A DNA stretch of 64,000 nt from DATKRB01 sp963794215. GTDB lineage: Bacteria; Actinomycetota; Acidimicrobiia; Acidimicrobiales; RAAP-2. A program made the translations under genes and the position numbers. Positions 26,463-37,546 of this stretch are shown in pieces. The stretch covers positions 62,001 through 126,000 of the forward strand of contig CAWCCQ010000008.1 of NCBI GenBank assembly GCA_963794215.1. Direction: 5' to 3'. The notes beneath the pieces were generated by a model, which did not search any database, was not told the DNA's origin, and saw only the letters and a list, made by a program, of their open reading frames with translations. Numbering within the stretch: the stretch's first letter is position 1; each line of letters begins with the position of its first letter.

Positions 26463-27316
26463 TCACGGCCCCCCAGCGACCAGTGCCCGGTCCCGTCCGG
26501 CCAGATCCCGCTCGACCCTCGGTGAGCGCAGGCCGGCCGTCGTTGCGCGCTGGAGCGCCGCTGGCGCCTGGTGGGGGGCGATCTCGACGACCAACACGCC
26601 CGAAGGTGCGAGCCACTTCGGCGCGTCGGCGATCACTGTCTCAACCGCCGCGAATCCGGGTGTCCCTTCGGTGCCGTCCTCTGCCACCAGTGCCCGATAG
26701 GGCTCGAGACGGACCTCGGGATCCAGGCCCGCCCACTCGTGCGCGGCGACATAGGGCGGATTGCTCACCGCAAGGTCCACCCTGCCGCGCAGGGAGTCGG
26801 GCAGAGCGGCCCACCAGCGTCCTCGGCACAGCCTGAACGCCGTGCCGACCGAGTCCGGCGGCGCGCTGCGCGCCAGGTTGAGCGCCGCCACGTCGAGCGC
26901 GTCGGGGTCGATATCGGTCGCCCAGACCCCGAGCTCGCGGTACGCGACGCGTCCCTCGGTCAGCAACGCGAGCGCCACGGCGCCGCTCCCCGTGCCCAGA
27001 TCCACCACCACGGGGTCAGGCCGTCCTGCCGCCACAATCGGCAGCTGCGCCAGGGCCATCTCCACCACCTGCTCGGTCTCAGGACGGGGGATGAGGACCC
27101 GGGGATCCACGACGAGATCGAGGCTCCGGAAGGCCCAGTGTCCGAGCACGTACTGCAGCGGGACGCCGGCCATCCGGCGCTCGACTAACGCACGCAGGGC
27201 GAAGCGGCGATGCTCCTCCGTGGCGTCGGGATGCTGCTGGTCGACCTCTTCGACAAGCCAGCGAGCTTCGGACCCAGAGCCGAGCTCGCGCGCCAACTCT
27301 GCCACGAGGCCGTCGG

Positions 27317-27320
<4 letters not shown>
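26463..27320 (-). CDS. prmC: Peptide chain release factor N5-glutamine methyltransferase
   Basis: 285 residues. PrmC methylates the Gln of the GGQ motif in RF1 and RF2. The N-terminal helical domain is followed by PRPETEQVVEMAL, the SAM-binding VVDLGTGSGAVALAL and the diagnostic SNPPYV. The start codon overlaps the prfA stop (ATGA), so the modifying enzyme is coupled to its substrate gene. Length is normal for the family. Confidence 0.95.
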
Positions 27321-28396
<1,076 letters not shown>

Positions 28397-28505
28397 TGCC
28401 CGACGCTACGCAGCTTGCGGCTCCCGCCGGCTAGCGGCCGAAAACCGTGCCTGACTCCACCAATCCGAGCGACGAGCGACCTGGCCGCAGCAGCGCCGGA
28501 CCGGC

Positions 28506-28748
28506 TCAGGGCCGAGCGGTCCTCGTCGCCCGCTGCTTGGCCTTGGCCCCGCGCTCGCCGTAACGGCGCTGGAACCGCTCGACCCGGCCGCCGGAGTCGA
28601 CCAGCTTCTGCTTCCCGGTAAAGAACGGGTGGCACTCGTTGCAGAGCTCCACGTGAAGATCGGACTTGGTCGAGCGGGTCGTGAAGGTGTTGCCGCACGA
28701 GCACCGAACACTTGTCTCGCCGTAGTGGGGGTGGATGTCTGCTTTCAT
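28506..28748 (-). CDS. rpmE: 50S ribosomal protein L31, zinc-binding form
   Basis: 80 residues from the Met at 28748 (MKADIHPHYG); a longer frame to 28784 adds nothing family-like. The zinc ribbon cysteines are present (CSCGNTF and CNECHPFF), so this is the C+ type that needs zinc. The basic C-terminal tail (RGAKAKQRATRTARP) is longer than in E. coli. It sits between rho and prfA, a common actinobacterial order. Confidence 0.96.
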   Translation of the reverse strand: MKADIHPHYGETSVRCSCGNTFTTRSTKSDLHVELCNECHPFFTGKQKLVDSGGRVERFQRRYGERGAKAKQRATRTARP

Positions 28749-28883
28749 CGCTCTGCTCCGAGTCCTCTCAAGTCCAGGACACACTACAAGGCCCTGGAAT
28801 GCGCTTCTATTCCGACCGGTCTCGCTTCCGACCGGCGCACGCCGGCACGGCGAGTGCGCCTCGTGGCCGGCTCCCGTACCGGC

Positions 28884-30845
28884 TCAGTTCAGCGTCGGGC
28901 CCTTGGCGATCTCAGCCAGGAACTCGTCGTTGCTCCGAGTCGTTCGGATCTTGTCCATCAGCAACTCGAGCCCGGACGCTGCGTTCCCGTCACTGGCCAG
29001 CGCGTTGAGCACCCGGCGGAGCTTCCACACCTGCTGGAGCTGCCCCCGGTCGAAGAGCAACTCTTCGTGACGGGTGGAGCTGGCATTGACGTCGATCGAG
29101 GGGTAGAGCCGACGCTCGGCCAGCCGCCGGTCCAGGCGCAACTCCATGTTGCCGGTCCCCTTGAACTCCTCGAAGATGACCTCGTCCATCTTCGAGCCGG
29201 TCTCGACGAGCGCAGTCGCCAGGATCGTGAGCGAGCCGCCCTCCTCGATGTTGCGCGCCGCACCGAAGAACTTCTTCGGCGGGTACAGCGCGCCCGAGTC
29301 GACACCACCGGACATGATCCGTCCGGTCGCCGGGGCTGCCAAGTTGTAGGCCCGGGCCAACCGGGTTATCCCGTCGAGGATGATGACCACGTCTCTGCCC
29401 ATCTCGACGAGCCGCTTGGCCCGCTCGATCGCAAGCTCGGCGACCGCGGTGTGCTCGTCGGAAGGACGGTCGAAGGTAGACGCCACGACCTCGCCCCGCA
29501 CTGAACGCCGCATGTCGGTGACCTCTTCGGGCCGTTCGTCCACGAGCAGCACCATGAGGTGCACATCGGGGTTGTTCGCCTCGATGGAATGGGCGATCTG
29601 CTTCATGATGGTCGTCTTGCCGGCCTTGGGAGGCGAGACGATCAAGCCGCGCTGGCCCTTGCCGATCGGTGAGAGCAGGTCGACGATCCGGGCGGTGACG
29701 TTGTCCTTGTCACCTTGCATCTCGAGGTTCAGCTTGGAGTCGGGGAACAGCGGGGTCAGATCCTCGAAACGCGGTCGAGCTCGCGCCGCCTCGGCGTCGA
29801 GCCCCGAGACCGAGTCGATCCGCAACAGCGCCGGGTACTTCTCGTTGTTGGAGGCCGGCCGGCAGGCGCCCTCGACGTAGTCGCCCTTGCGCAGTGCGAA
29901 GCGGCGGGCCTGGCTGATCGACACGTAGACGTCCTTGCCCGACGGAAGGTACCCGTCGCAGCGAAGGAACCCGTACCCTTCGTCCCGCAGATCGAGCAGC
30001 CCGCGGACCTCGACCAGGTCTCCCTGGTAGGGAGCGTCCTGCGTCGTGCCGCCCTGCAGCTCACGCTCGGCTCCGGGCACCCGCTCACGTCCGCGACGGC
30101 GACGACCACGACGGTTGCCCGCGTCGACCAGGCCCTGGGGGCTGTTGGGACTGTTCGGACCGTTGGGACCGTTCGGACCGGCTGCGTTGCGCACCGGCTG
30201 ACGATGTGCCGGAGCACCCTGACCGCTTGATGGGCGCCCCTCACCCGAGGGTCGCACCTCAGGGATCGTCGCCTCGAGGCGGTCGACCGCCTCGGGCGCG
30301 TCACGACGGACCTCAACTCCGTGACCATTGGTCGAGGCCTGGTCGGCGTGACCGTTGCTGCTCGGCGCCTCGCCGACCACCGTGGCGGCCTCGGAACCTT
30401 CGGCCTCGGAGCCCTCGACGCTCGCCGCGCTCGCCGCGTCGTCGACCTGGGCCACGACGAGTGGTGCCGTGCCGTTGCGCGGGCGACGGCCGGTGCTCCT
30501 CGGGCCACCAGTGGCCACGACGCCACCGCCCTCGGGGCTCGAGGCGTGTGCCGTCGACGAGCTGCCCGCCCTCTCGTGCTCGCTGACGTCTGCCGTGCCG
30601 TCGGGCGTACTCGACGACGTGCCGTTGACCGACATGCCGTCGGTGGCGCGGTCGTGCTCAGGCGACGCGCCGTTGGTAGCACGGTCGGCGCTGATCACCC
30701 CGGTCGCCTCGAGAATACGGTCGATGATGTCGGCCTTTTTGGTTCGTGTGGTGGTCTTCAACGCCATGGCCTGGGCGATGGCGTTGAGCTCGTCGCGCTC
30801 TTTGCCTTCGAGCACGGACCGCTCGAGCTGCTGTTCCGCAGTCAT
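28884..30845 (-). CDS. rho: Transcription termination factor Rho
   Basis: 653 residues from ATG 30845, preceded by GAGGAGG. Rho is a hexameric RNA helicase that ends transcripts. The N-terminal Rho-N helix (LNAIAQAMALKTTTRTKKADIIDRIL) is followed by a low-complexity Ser/Gly/Pro/Asn insert of about 170 residues, then the OSP-type RNA-binding domain (GYGFLRCDGYLPSGKDVYVS), Walker A PPKAGKTT and the GGVDSGALYPPKKFFGAARN region. Such inserts are known in high-GC actinobacterial Rho and bind extra RNA or phase-separate. Confidence 0.95.
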   Translation of the reverse strand: MTAEQQLERSVLEGKERDELNAIAQAMALKTTTRTKKADIIDRILEATGVISADRATNGASPEHDRATDGMSVNGTSSSTPDGTADVSEHERAGSSSTAHASSPEGGGVVATGGPRSTGRRPRNGTAPLVVAQVDDAASAASVEGSEAEGSEAATVVGEAPSSNGHADQASTNGHGVEVRRDAPEAVDRLEATIPEVRPSGEGRPSSGQGAPAHRQPVRNAAGPNGPNGPNSPNSPQGLVDAGNRRGRRRRGRERVPGAERELQGGTTQDAPYQGDLVEVRGLLDLRDEGYGFLRCDGYLPSGKDVYVSISQARRFALRKGDYVEGACRPASNNEKYPALLRIDSVSGLDAEAARARPRFEDLTPLFPDSKLNLEMQGDKDNVTARIVDLLSPIGKGQRGLIVSPPKAGKTTIMKQIAHSIEANNPDVHLMVLLVDERPEEVTDMRRSVRGEVVASTFDRPSDEHTAVAELAIERAKRLVEMGRDVVIILDGITRLARAYNLAAPATGRIMSGGVDSGALYPPKKFFGAARNIEEGGSLTILATALVETGSKMDEVIFEEFKGTGNMELRLDRRLAERRLYPSIDVNASSTRHEELLFDRGQLQQVWKLRRVLNALASDGNAASGLELLMDKIRTTRSNDEFLAEIAKGPTLN

Positions 30846-31032
30846 CGGCCTCCTCATCTCTAGAGGTCCGCAGGGCGTTCGACAATCGACACGCGATGCG
30901 GGAAACAGGAAGTAGGAGAGGAGCCAGCTCGACGCGGGCCCACTCCGTCGCCACCGCCTACGAGCGCCCTGCCCTGACCGCCCTCGATCCTCGGCATGCG
31001 CTCTGAAGCGCCGGTGGGGATGACCACATGGT

Positions 31033-31080
31033 AGCGGCTCGGAAGCTTGTGAGCAACCATCCCCCCTCGGCCGAGCCGCT
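31033..31080. terminator. Inverted repeat just after thrC
   Basis: AGCGGCTCGG at 31033-31042 pairs perfectly with CCGAGCCGCT at 31071-31080, around a 28-base loop. It abuts the thrC stop, so it could cap or end the hom-thrC transcript before rho. There is no T-run and the loop is long, so intrinsic termination is doubtful. Confidence 0.3.
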
Positions 31081-32123
31081 CAGAGCGCCAGCTCGGCCAC
31101 GATGGCCTGCAGATCGGGTTCGACCACTGTGGGCACGGTGATCTGGGTGATCGCCAAGTCGGGATCCTTCAGCCCGTGCCCGGTCAGCACGCACACCACC
31201 GTCGACCCCTCAGGCACCCCCAGCGCCAGCAGCCCGGCCACCGCCGCCGCGGAGGCCGCTTCACAAAAGACCGACTCCTCTCGGGCGAGAAGCCGGTAGG
31301 CCGCCAGGATCTCGTCGTCGGTCACCGCGGCGATCGTCCCCCCCGACTCGCGCGCCGCCGCCTCAGCCGCGTACCAGCTGGCCGGGTTGCCAATCCGGAT
31401 CGCCGTGGCGACCGTTTCGGGCTCCTCGACCCGATGGCCCAGGACGATGGGTGCGGCCCCGGCCGCTTGGAACCCGAGCATCCTCGGGAGCTTGGTCGTC
31501 CTTCCCGCCGCCCGGTACTCGCAGTACCCCCGCCAGTAGGCCGTGATGTTGCCGGCATTGCCCACGGGGATGCACTGCACGTCGGGGGCATCACCGAGCA
31601 CGTCGACGATCTCGAAGGCACCGGTCTTCTGGCCCTCGATGCGGTAGGGGTTTACCGAATTCACGACCGTCACCGGCGCCCGGCCGGGCAAGTCCCGCAC
31701 GATGCTGAGCGCCTGGTCAAAGTTGCCTCGGACCTGCAGCACCTGGGCACCGTGCACGAGCGCTTGCGCCAGCTTGCCCAGGGCGATGTGGCCTTCGGGG
31801 ATGAGCACGACGCAGCGCATCCCGGCTCGAGCCGAGTAGGCGGCCGCGGACGCTGACGTGTTCCCCGTCGACGCACAGATGACCGCCTTGGCGCCCTCCT
31901 CCATGGCCTTGGAGATGGCCATGGTCATCCCCCGATCCTTGAACGAGCCCGTGGGATTGGACCCTTCGACCTTCAGCCACACGGACGCGCGAAGGCGCTC
32001 AGAGAGGCGGGGTGCGGGAACGAGCGGCGTCCCGCCCTCGAGCAAGGTGACCACGGGCGTGGTCGGACTGACCGGCAAGAATTCCCGGTACTCCTCGACG
32101 ATCCCGGCCCATCCCGGCTTCAT
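31080..32123 (-). CDS. thrC: Threonine synthase
   Basis: 347 residues. It turns O-phosphohomoserine into threonine with PLP. The PLP lysine is in NPTGSFKDRGM, with ASTGNTSASAAAYSARAG and the phosphate-binding GNAGNITAYW loop. This is the short class II form lacking the long N-terminal domain. The ATG overlaps the hom stop (ATGA). thrB, the homoserine kinase gene, is not in the window, though it often follows in actinobacteria. Confidence 0.95.
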   Translation of the reverse strand: MKPGWAGIVEEYREFLPVSPTTPVVTLLEGGTPLVPAPRLSERLRASVWLKVEGSNPTGSFKDRGMTMAISKAMEEGAKAVICASTGNTSASAAAYSARAGMRCVVLIPEGHIALGKLAQALVHGAQVLQVRGNFDQALSIVRDLPGRAPVTVVNSVNPYRIEGQKTGAFEIVDVLGDAPDVQCIPVGNAGNITAYWRGYCEYRAAGRTTKLPRMLGFQAAGAAPIVLGHRVEEPETVATAIRIGNPASWYAAEAAARESGGTIAAVTDDEILAAYRLLAREESVFCEAASAAAVAGLLALGVPEGSTVVCVLTGHGLKDPDLAITQITVPTVVEPDLQAIVAELAL

Positions 32124-33445
32124 GCGAGGCTCCCGTCGTCGTCCGCCACCACCCGCAGCACCCCGCCCACCCGGTCGACGGCCGGCAGGTGCTGGAGCTC
32201 GCGGATCGTAGCCTGCACGTCTCCTTCGACCGCCACATGGGTCAGGAAGATGAGGCGCGCCTCGTCGTCCAATCCGACCTGTTCCATCGTCCGGATCGAC
32301 ACGCCGTGGTTGCCGAACACCGTGGCGACCGCCGCCAGGACGCCTGGGCGATCGGCGACGTCGAGGGAGAGGTAGAAAGCCGAACGCAGCTCGTCGAGCG
32401 GCCTGAGGATGCCGCGCTGGTGGCGTGGTGGGGTCGGTCCGGGCGTCCCGCGACGCAGGTTCCGGGCGGCGTCGACGAGGTCGCCGAGCACGGCGCTGGC
32501 CGAGGGTGGCCCACCGGCGCCTCGCCCATAGAGCATCAACGGACCGGCCGCCTCCCCCTCGATGAACACAGCGTTGAACGCGCCGCGCACCGAGGCGAGC
32601 GGGTGGGCGTTGGGCACCATGGCCGGATGGACTCGCACCGACACGTCGGGGCCCCCGTCAACCAGCTCGGCCACCGCCAGCAACTTGACCACATAGCCGA
32701 GGCGGGCGGCGAAGGCGACGTCGTCGGGCCGGACACCAGTGATCCCCTCGCGGTGCACCTCGGCGCCGACCACTTCGACACCGAACGCCAGCGTGGCGAG
32801 GATGGCCGCCTTGGCCGCGGCGTCGTAGCCCTCCACGTCCGCCGACGGCTCGCGCTCGGCCAGCCCGAGGCGTTGGGCTTCGGCAAGCGCCGACGCGTAG
32901 TCGCGCCCCTCGTCGGCCATCTGCGTGAGGATGAAGTTGGTGGTGCCGTTCACGATCCCCGTCACCCGGACCACACGCTCGCCGGCGAGTGACTCGCGCA
33001 GCGGGCGGATCACCGGGATCGCGCCGCCCACGGCAGCCTCATAAAGGAGGTCGACCCCGTTGGCCGCGGCGAGGTCGGCCAGCGAGGCCCCTGCCGATGC
33101 GAGCAACGACTTGTTGGCGGTGACCACCGGGCGTCCGCTGCGCAGGGCGAGCTCCACGAGCGTGCGGGCGGGCTCCAGCCCCCCGATGAGCTCCACCACG
33201 ATGTCCACGTCGTCTCGCTGGACGAGCCCCTTCGCGTCGTCGGTCAGCAGCGCGACGGGCACCCCGGTGGGGCGCGGCCGGCGCAGATCGTCGACGGCCA
33301 CGCCGACCAGCTCGAACGCGACACCAGCTCGGGCCGCGATCTCGTCGTTCCTCGTGAGCAGCGTCTCGACCAGCGGTGCGCCGACGTTGCCGCACCCGAG
33401 CACCGCAACGCGCACCGGTCCCGAGGAAGACGCTTCGCCGGTCAC
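32120..33445 (-). CDS. hom: Homoserine dehydrogenase with ACT domain
   Basis: 441 residues from a GTG. It reduces aspartate semialdehyde to homoserine. Seen: Rossmann VLGCGNVGAPLVETL, the catalytic-domain YEAAVGGAIPVIRPL and NGTTNFILTQM, and a C-terminal ACT domain (LSLDVADRPGVLAAVATVFGNHGVSI) expected to give threonine feedback inhibition. It lies 49 bases after lysA and overlaps thrC, so lysine and threonine branches are clustered. Confidence 0.95.
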   Translation of the reverse strand: MTGEASSSGPVRVAVLGCGNVGAPLVETLLTRNDEIAARAGVAFELVGVAVDDLRRPRPTGVPVALLTDDAKGLVQRDDVDIVVELIGGLEPARTLVELALRSGRPVVTANKSLLASAGASLADLAAANGVDLLYEAAVGGAIPVIRPLRESLAGERVVRVTGIVNGTTNFILTQMADEGRDYASALAEAQRLGLAEREPSADVEGYDAAAKAAILATLAFGVEVVGAEVHREGITGVRPDDVAFAARLGYVVKLLAVAELVDGGPDVSVRVHPAMVPNAHPLASVRGAFNAVFIEGEAAGPLMLYGRGAGGPPSASAVLGDLVDAARNLRRGTPGPTPPRHQRGILRPLDELRSAFYLSLDVADRPGVLAAVATVFGNHGVSIRTMEQVGLDDEARLIFLTHVAVEGDVQATIRELQHLPAVDRVGGVLRVVADDDGSLA

Positions 33446-33494
33446 CCGATCACGCTAGCTTCTGGCGGGCCACCGGCTCGGGAGCCCTCGGCAC

Positions 33495-34802
33495 TCACTC
33501 GTCGAGCCGGAGCAGGTCGTCGAGGCTCTCGCGTCGGACGACCACACGCGCCTCGCCATCGGCCACGAACGCGACGGCGGGTCGCGGCACCTTGTTGTAG
33601 TTCGAAGCCATCGAATAGCCGTATGCGCCGGTGACCGGGGTGGCCAGCACGTCGCCGGTGACGAGGTCGGCGGGCAGCTGGGCCTGCGAGACCAGCACGT
33701 CGCCGGTCTCGCAGTGCTTGCCCACCACACGGGCGGCTCGGGGCCGTGGCGCATCGGTCGCCCTCGGCAGGAAGGCCTCATAACCGCTTCCGTAGAGCAC
33801 GGGTCGCGGGTTGTCGCTCATCCCGCCGTCGACGGCCACGTAGGTGCGGATGCCGGGCAACTCCTTGATGGTGCCCACCCGATAGAGCGTGAGCGCCGCT
33901 GCGGCGACGATCGAGCGCCCCGGCTCCGCGGTCAGGCGAGTGCCGGTGGCCACGCCGGCCCGGGCACACGCGGCACGGGTCGCCCGGGCCCACTCGGCCT
34001 GACTGGGCGCGTGCTCCCCGTTCACGTAGGCGACGCCGAGGCCACCACCGACGCAGAGCTCGCCCAGGTCCAGGGTGGAGAAGAACTCGGCAACCACCTC
34101 CGCCGCACGCTCGAAGGACGCAACGTCGAGAACCTGGCTGCCGATGTGGGCGTGCAGCCCCACGAGCTCGACGCCCCGGATATGGCCGAGAGCCTCCACC
34201 CCCTGGGCAGCGGCGCCGCTCGCCACCGATAGTCCGAACTTCGTGTCCTCTTGTCCGGTGCGGACGAACTCGTGGGTGTGCACCTCTACCCCGGGGGTTA
34301 CCCGCAAGAGGACCCGCAGTGGGGCGTGGTCGCCAATCGCGCGGTCGGGGCGCGCCGTAAGGCGGGCGATGCGCTCGATCTCGTCGAAGGAGTCCACGAC
34401 CACCCGGCCGACTCCGGCCTCCAGCGCGCGCTCGAGCTCGTCGTCGGACTTGTTGTTTCCGTGCAGGACCAGCCGCGGCGCTGGCACGCCAGCCGACAAG
34501 GCGACGTGCAACTCGCCACCAGTAGCGACGTCGAGCATCATCCCCTCGTCGTGGGCCAGGGCCGCCATCGCTCGACACAAGAACGCCTTGGTCGCATAGG
34601 CGACCCCGTCACCCCAGGCCGCCACCGCTTCACGGCACGCCGTTCGCAGGTGAGCCTCGTCGTAGACGAACAAGGGCGTCCCGAGCTCCTCAGCCAGATC
34701 GACGACGTCGACGCCGCCAACCGACAGCCGGCCAGTCGGACCGATCACCGAATTGCTCGGCAACAGGTGGCGCTCGAGAGGGGCGCTCGCCAGAGTGCTC
34801 AC
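33495..34802 (-). CDS. lysA: Diaminopimelate decarboxylase
   Basis: 435 residues from a GTG. It makes lysine from meso-diaminopimelate with PLP. The PLP lysine is in VAYATKAFLC, and the HGNNKSDDELERAL, GGGLGVAYVNGE, EPGRSIVAAA and active-site CETGDVLV motifs are present. It is the first gene of the lysA-hom-thrC group. The upstream 116 bases to the tRNA gene hold the likely promoter, which I cannot pin down. Confidence 0.95.
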   Translation of the reverse strand: MSTLASAPLERHLLPSNSVIGPTGRLSVGGVDVVDLAEELGTPLFVYDEAHLRTACREAVAAWGDGVAYATKAFLCRAMAALAHDEGMMLDVATGGELHVALSAGVPAPRLVLHGNNKSDDELERALEAGVGRVVVDSFDEIERIARLTARPDRAIGDHAPLRVLLRVTPGVEVHTHEFVRTGQEDTKFGLSVASGAAAQGVEALGHIRGVELVGLHAHIGSQVLDVASFERAAEVVAEFFSTLDLGELCVGGGLGVAYVNGEHAPSQAEWARATRAACARAGVATGTRLTAEPGRSIVAAAALTLYRVGTIKELPGIRTYVAVDGGMSDNPRPVLYGSGYEAFLPRATDAPRPRAARVVGKHCETGDVLVSQAQLPADLVTGDVLATPVTGAYGYSMASNYNKVPRPAVAFVADGEARVVVRRESLDDLLRLDE

Positions 34803-34918
34803 GGCGTACCCACCTCGGCACCGTTCGGATCAAAGGCCACATCGGGTGAGGATACGGCACGCTCACGGCGTGGCCGTCGGTGCTCGTGCTCGGCCCGCTA
34901 CGATCGTGCCCTGCTCGA

Positions 34919-34993
34919 GCCCCAGTAGCTCAGCGGATAGAGCACCGGCCTCCGGAGCCGGGTGCGCAGGTTCGAGTCCTGCCTGGGGCGCCA
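34919..34993 (+). tRNA. tRNA-Arg (anticodon CCG)
   Basis: A full cloverleaf can be drawn: acceptor GCCCCAG/CTGGGGC, D arm GCTC...GAGC, anticodon stem CCGGC/GCCGG with loop CTCCGGA giving CCG, T arm GCAGG-TTCGAGT-CCTGC, discriminator G and an encoded CCA. It reads the CGG codon. A TACGAT box at 34899-34904 may be its -10. It stands alone between lysA and phoU, on the opposite strand to both. Confidence 0.96.
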
Positions 34994-35046
34994 ACGGTGG
35001 TTCTGACCCAACTCTCGCCGGTCGCGGTCGGTCCGATCCATCGTGC

Positions 35047-35670
35047 TCACGACGGGCGGACGGGGAGCAGGCTGATCCGGCGGGCCAGATTGACGGCGTG
35101 ATCGCCCAGTCGTTCGTAAAACCGTGCAATGAGCGTCACCTGAGCCCCCACCGGGACGGGCATGGACTCGGCGTTGACCTCGTTGGTGATGCGCTGGTGG
35201 AGCAGGTCGAGCTCCTCATCGTCTTCGACCATCGCCTCGAGCACGCCTTGGCGGTCGGCATACGAGTCGGCCACTGTCCGCCACATGTCGATGGCGGCCT
35301 CCCCCATACGCTGCACGACCCCTCTGCTGACCGGACTCATCTCCCCTCCGATGCCGGCGATGGCCCGCTGCGCCACGTGCTCGGCGAGGTCCGCGCTCCG
35401 CTCGAGCTCGGGGAGGATGAGCAGCACCATCACCAGATACCGCCAGTCCTCTGGCGCAGACGGCAGCCCCGAGAACCGGTCCCACACCAGCTTTTCCACC
35501 TGCGCGACCAGCTCGTCGATCTCTTCATCGCCGTCCACGACGCCGCTCGCGAGGGCCACGTCCTGGCCCAACAGCGCGGTCGTCGCCCGGGCAATGGCCT
35601 CCGCGACGAGGGCGAACAGGTGGATGACTTGGCGGTCGACCTCGTCGGGAACCTCCTGTCGAGTCGTCAT
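35047..35670 (-). CDS. phoU: PhoU-type phosphate signalling regulator
   Basis: 207 residues with two three-helix PhoU repeats. Repeat one has LVAQVEKLVWDRFSGLPSAPED and ELERSADLAEHVAQRA; repeat two has EELDLLHQRITNEV and ARFYERLGDHAVNLARRI. The E/DxxxD metal-binding pattern is visible in both. PhoU restrains the Pst transporter and the sensor kinase when phosphate is ample. Here it is separated from the pst operon by about 10 kb, with argS next to it. Confidence 0.93.
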   Translation of the reverse strand: MTTRQEVPDEVDRQVIHLFALVAEAIARATTALLGQDVALASGVVDGDEEIDELVAQVEKLVWDRFSGLPSAPEDWRYLVMVLLILPELERSADLAEHVAQRAIAGIGGEMSPVSRGVVQRMGEAAIDMWRTVADSYADRQGVLEAMVEDDEELDLLHQRITNEVNAESMPVPVGAQVTLIARFYERLGDHAVNLARRISLLPVRPS

Positions 35671-35778
35671 GGCGTGCGGACCTTACCCAGGGGTCCCGGC
35701 GAGCTTGCCAAAGGCTCGGGTGCCGTTCGCGCTTCGTTCACACAAGTCCGGTCTCCAAGGTCGCTCATGCCAGGTCGG

Positions 35779-37500
35779 TCACATGTGGTCGGGAGCGGCG
35801 ATGCCGAGCGCGCCGAGCCCCCGGGCCAGCACGCGCGCGGTCAGCTCGGACAACACGAGCCGGCTTCGGCGTGTCTCGTCGTCCGGCGCTCGCAACACGG
35901 GGCAGTTCTCGTAGAAGGTGGTGAAGCAGGTGGCGAGCTCGAACAGGTAGGCGGCGAGCTTGCTCGGGCTGTAGGTCGCCAACGCCTCTTGGACCGCACG
36001 ATCGAAGCCCAGGAGCGTGAGCGCCAACGCGCGCTCGTGAGCCTCGCCCAGGGTCGGCGGGGCGCCTGGCTCTGGCACCTCGACGTCGCCACGCCGAAAG
36101 ATGGATCGGATCCTCGCATGGGCGTATTGGAGGTAGGGGCCGGTGTTCCCCTCGAAGGCGAGCATCCGGTCCCAGTCGAACACGTAGTCACGAGTGCGCT
36201 CGGTCGAGAGGTCCGCGTACTTGACGGCGCCGATGCCCAGGACGCGGGCGACCTCGTCCCGCTCGGCCGGCTCGAGGCCCGACGTGCGTTGAGCGAGCGC
36301 CGCCGCGCGCTCGACGCCTTCGTCGAGCAGGTCGACGAGCTTGACCCGGAAACCGCTGCGCGTGCGGAAGAGCTTGCGATCCGGGCCGAGCACATTGCCG
36401 AACGACACGTGCACGGCCTGGTCGTCGTGACGAAGCCACCCTGCCATCCGGGCCACGGCGAAGCACATCTGGAGGTGCTGGGACTGTGGAGCGCCGACCA
36501 CGTACAAGATGCGATCCGCGCCGAGGCGGTCGACCCGGTCGCGCAACGCCGCGAGGTCGGTCGCGGCGTATCCATAGCCGCCGTCGGACTTCTGGACGAT
36601 GAGGGGCAGCGGCTCGCCCTCGCGGTTGGCGAACCCCGGAGGAAACACGCACCGAGCACCAGCGTCCAGTACGAGCAGGCCCAGGCGGTCCAGCTCGGCG
36701 ACGACGTCGGGCAGCATGTCGTTGTAGAAGCTCTCCCCCACGATGTCGCTGTCGTCGAGGAGCACGCCCAGCTTGGCGTACACCTCGTCGAAGTAGCGGA
36801 CGCTCTCGCCCACGAGCACCCGCCACAGGCGCAACGTTTCGCGGTCGCCGGACTGCAGCAGCACCACTCGGCGGCGGCTCCGCTCCCGGAACGCCTCGTC
36901 GGCGTCGAAGGACACGCGAGCCTGCTGGTAGAACCCATCGAGGTCGCCGACCGACAGCTCGTGCGCACCCTTCTCCTCACCGAGGTCGACGAGATGCTCG
37001 ATCAGCATCCCGAAGGGCGTTCCCCAGTCCCCGATATGGTTCTCGCGCACGACCACGTGTCCCACCAGGGCCAGCGTGCGGCACAGCGAATCGCCGATGA
37101 CCGTGGTCCTCAGGTGCCCGACGTGCATCTCCTTGGCCACGTTGGGTCCCGAATAGTCGACGACCACCGTTTGGGGGGAACCCGCTGGCTCGATGCCCAG
37201 ACGCTCGTCGGACACCAGCCGCCCCACTTCCTCGGCGATGAACGAGGTGGACAACGTCAGGTTGAGGAACCCTGGGCCGCTGATCTCGACCCGCTCGCAC
37301 AGGTCGCGCACGTCGAGCGCGGCGACGATCTGCTCGGCCAGCTCGCGCGGGTTGCGTTCGAGGCGCTTTGACAGCGCGAGCGCGCCATTGGCCTGGAAAT
37401 CGGCGCGCTCGGACGTCCGCAGCACGGGGTCCGCCCCGGGCTCGAGCGCGTCGAAGGCACGCTGGAGACGTTCGGCGAGCCGTGCGCTGACGTCGGGCAT
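35779..37500 (-). CDS. argS: Arginyl-tRNA synthetase
   Basis: 573 residues. A class I synthetase charging tRNA-Arg. The N-terminal Add1 domain is followed by the HIGH-type HVGHLRTTVIGDSL, the WGTPFGMLIEHL region and a KMSKS-equivalent KLFRTRSGF, as is usual in ArgRS lacking canonical KMSKS. The anticodon-binding domain ends in the typical LGALGIAAPDHM. A tRNA-Arg gene lies 785 bases away on the other strand. Confidence 0.96.
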   Translation of the reverse strand: MPDVSARLAERLQRAFDALEPGADPVLRTSERADFQANGALALSKRLERNPRELAEQIVAALDVRDLCERVEISGPGFLNLTLSTSFIAEEVGRLVSDERLGIEPAGSPQTVVVDYSGPNVAKEMHVGHLRTTVIGDSLCRTLALVGHVVVRENHIGDWGTPFGMLIEHLVDLGEEKGAHELSVGDLDGFYQQARVSFDADEAFRERSRRRVVLLQSGDRETLRLWRVLVGESVRYFDEVYAKLGVLLDDSDIVGESFYNDMLPDVVAELDRLGLLVLDAGARCVFPPGFANREGEPLPLIVQKSDGGYGYAATDLAALRDRVDRLGADRILYVVGAPQSQHLQMCFAVARMAGWLRHDDQAVHVSFGNVLGPDRKLFRTRSGFRVKLVDLLDEGVERAAALAQRTSGLEPAERDEVARVLGIGAVKYADLSTERTRDYVFDWDRMLAFEGNTGPYLQYAHARIRSIFRRGDVEVPEPGAPPTLGEAHERALALTLLGFDRAVQEALATYSPSKLAAYLFELATCFTTFYENCPVLRAPDDETRRSRLVLSELTARVLARGLGALGIAAPDHM

Positions 37501-37546
37501 GGCTCATCTTTGCACCGCAGGCCGGACGGCCGGGCCGCCCACCTCG

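Noticed and set aside
35671..35778. Pho box before phoU
   Set aside because: Only one GTTCA-like unit is seen near 35735; tandem repeats needed for PhoP binding are absent.
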